From positions 161,328 to 225,327 of the forward strand of contig NMRB01000131.1 of assembly GCA_002633025.1 (NCBI GenBank): 64,000 nucleotides of DNA, in the 5' to 3' direction. The stretch comes from Notospermus geniculatus (Eukaryota > Nemertea > Pilidiophora > Heteronemertea > Lineidae). Below the pieces are notes generated by a model. It searched no databases and was not told the DNA's origin. It saw nothing but the letters and a program-made list of their open reading frames with translations. Made by a program: the position numbers and the translations under genes. This document shows, piece after piece, positions 63,852 to 64,000 of this stretch; positions within the stretch are counted from its first letter, which is position 1; each line of letters starts with the position of its first letter.

Positions 63852-64000
63852 TTGTTCTTTGTTGATGGTTGCTTAGTTTAATTCTGAACATACAATGTAA
63901 GTGATTAATGGAAGGAAATGCACAGCACATGTAATTGCTTAAATGACCGGCAAAGGCTCGGGTCAGCATTCACGTCATTCAACACTGTGGTTGAGTTAAC

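Overview
The window is eukaryotic: the recognisable genes are split by GT-AG introns, coding density is low and nearly everything else is repeats. Frequent words such as TACATGTA and TAGGCCTA, together with a CAGGTGAGC-type repeat and a tRNA-derived SINE with a MESC-like core, suggest a marine invertebrate, perhaps an ambulacrarian, amphioxus or lophotrochozoan. The species cannot be fixed from the sequence. The assembly is imperfect: there is one 857-base N run (54218-55074) and four single Ns, one of which (8549) hides coding sequence.

Left part (1-17 kb). Three phase-compatible exons on the minus strand (811 down to 49) encode the signal peptide and propeptide-like start of a secreted protein, best read as a reprolysin/ADAM(TS)-type metalloprotease running off the left edge. 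On the plus strand lies EFTUD2/Snu114 (5091-11000), the U5 snRNP GTPase, in 14 recognised coding segments with about 100 residues missing at the N. Only 350 bases separate its stop codon from the start codon of SUGCT (11351-16746), a mitochondrial CoA-transferase in ten recognised exons that lacks the exon for the conserved CaiB/BaiF N-terminus. A large SUGCT intron carries a stack of nested repeats, including a PIF/Harbinger element with a transposase fragment.

Middle part (17-30 kb). After a cluster of abutting terminal-inverted-repeat elements (19.7-21.7 kb) comes an unrecognised plus-strand gene. It has a probable PAN/apple exon (22281-22483) and two long open exons (23130-24125 and 24472-25488) that look like a secreted, glycosylated beta-repeat protein. 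A terminal exon with two membrane helices faces it on the minus strand.

Right part (30-64 kb). No known gene is recognised. The region holds many small inverted-repeat elements (MITEs), several nested, with visible TTAA, TAA, TA or CGAAG flanks, two minisatellites, tandem duplications and a SINE. Five isolated splice- or stop-compatible exon candidates (28964, 31708, 40249, 44795, 55848) are recorded at low confidence. No CRISPR array, rRNA or convincing tRNA gene was seen.
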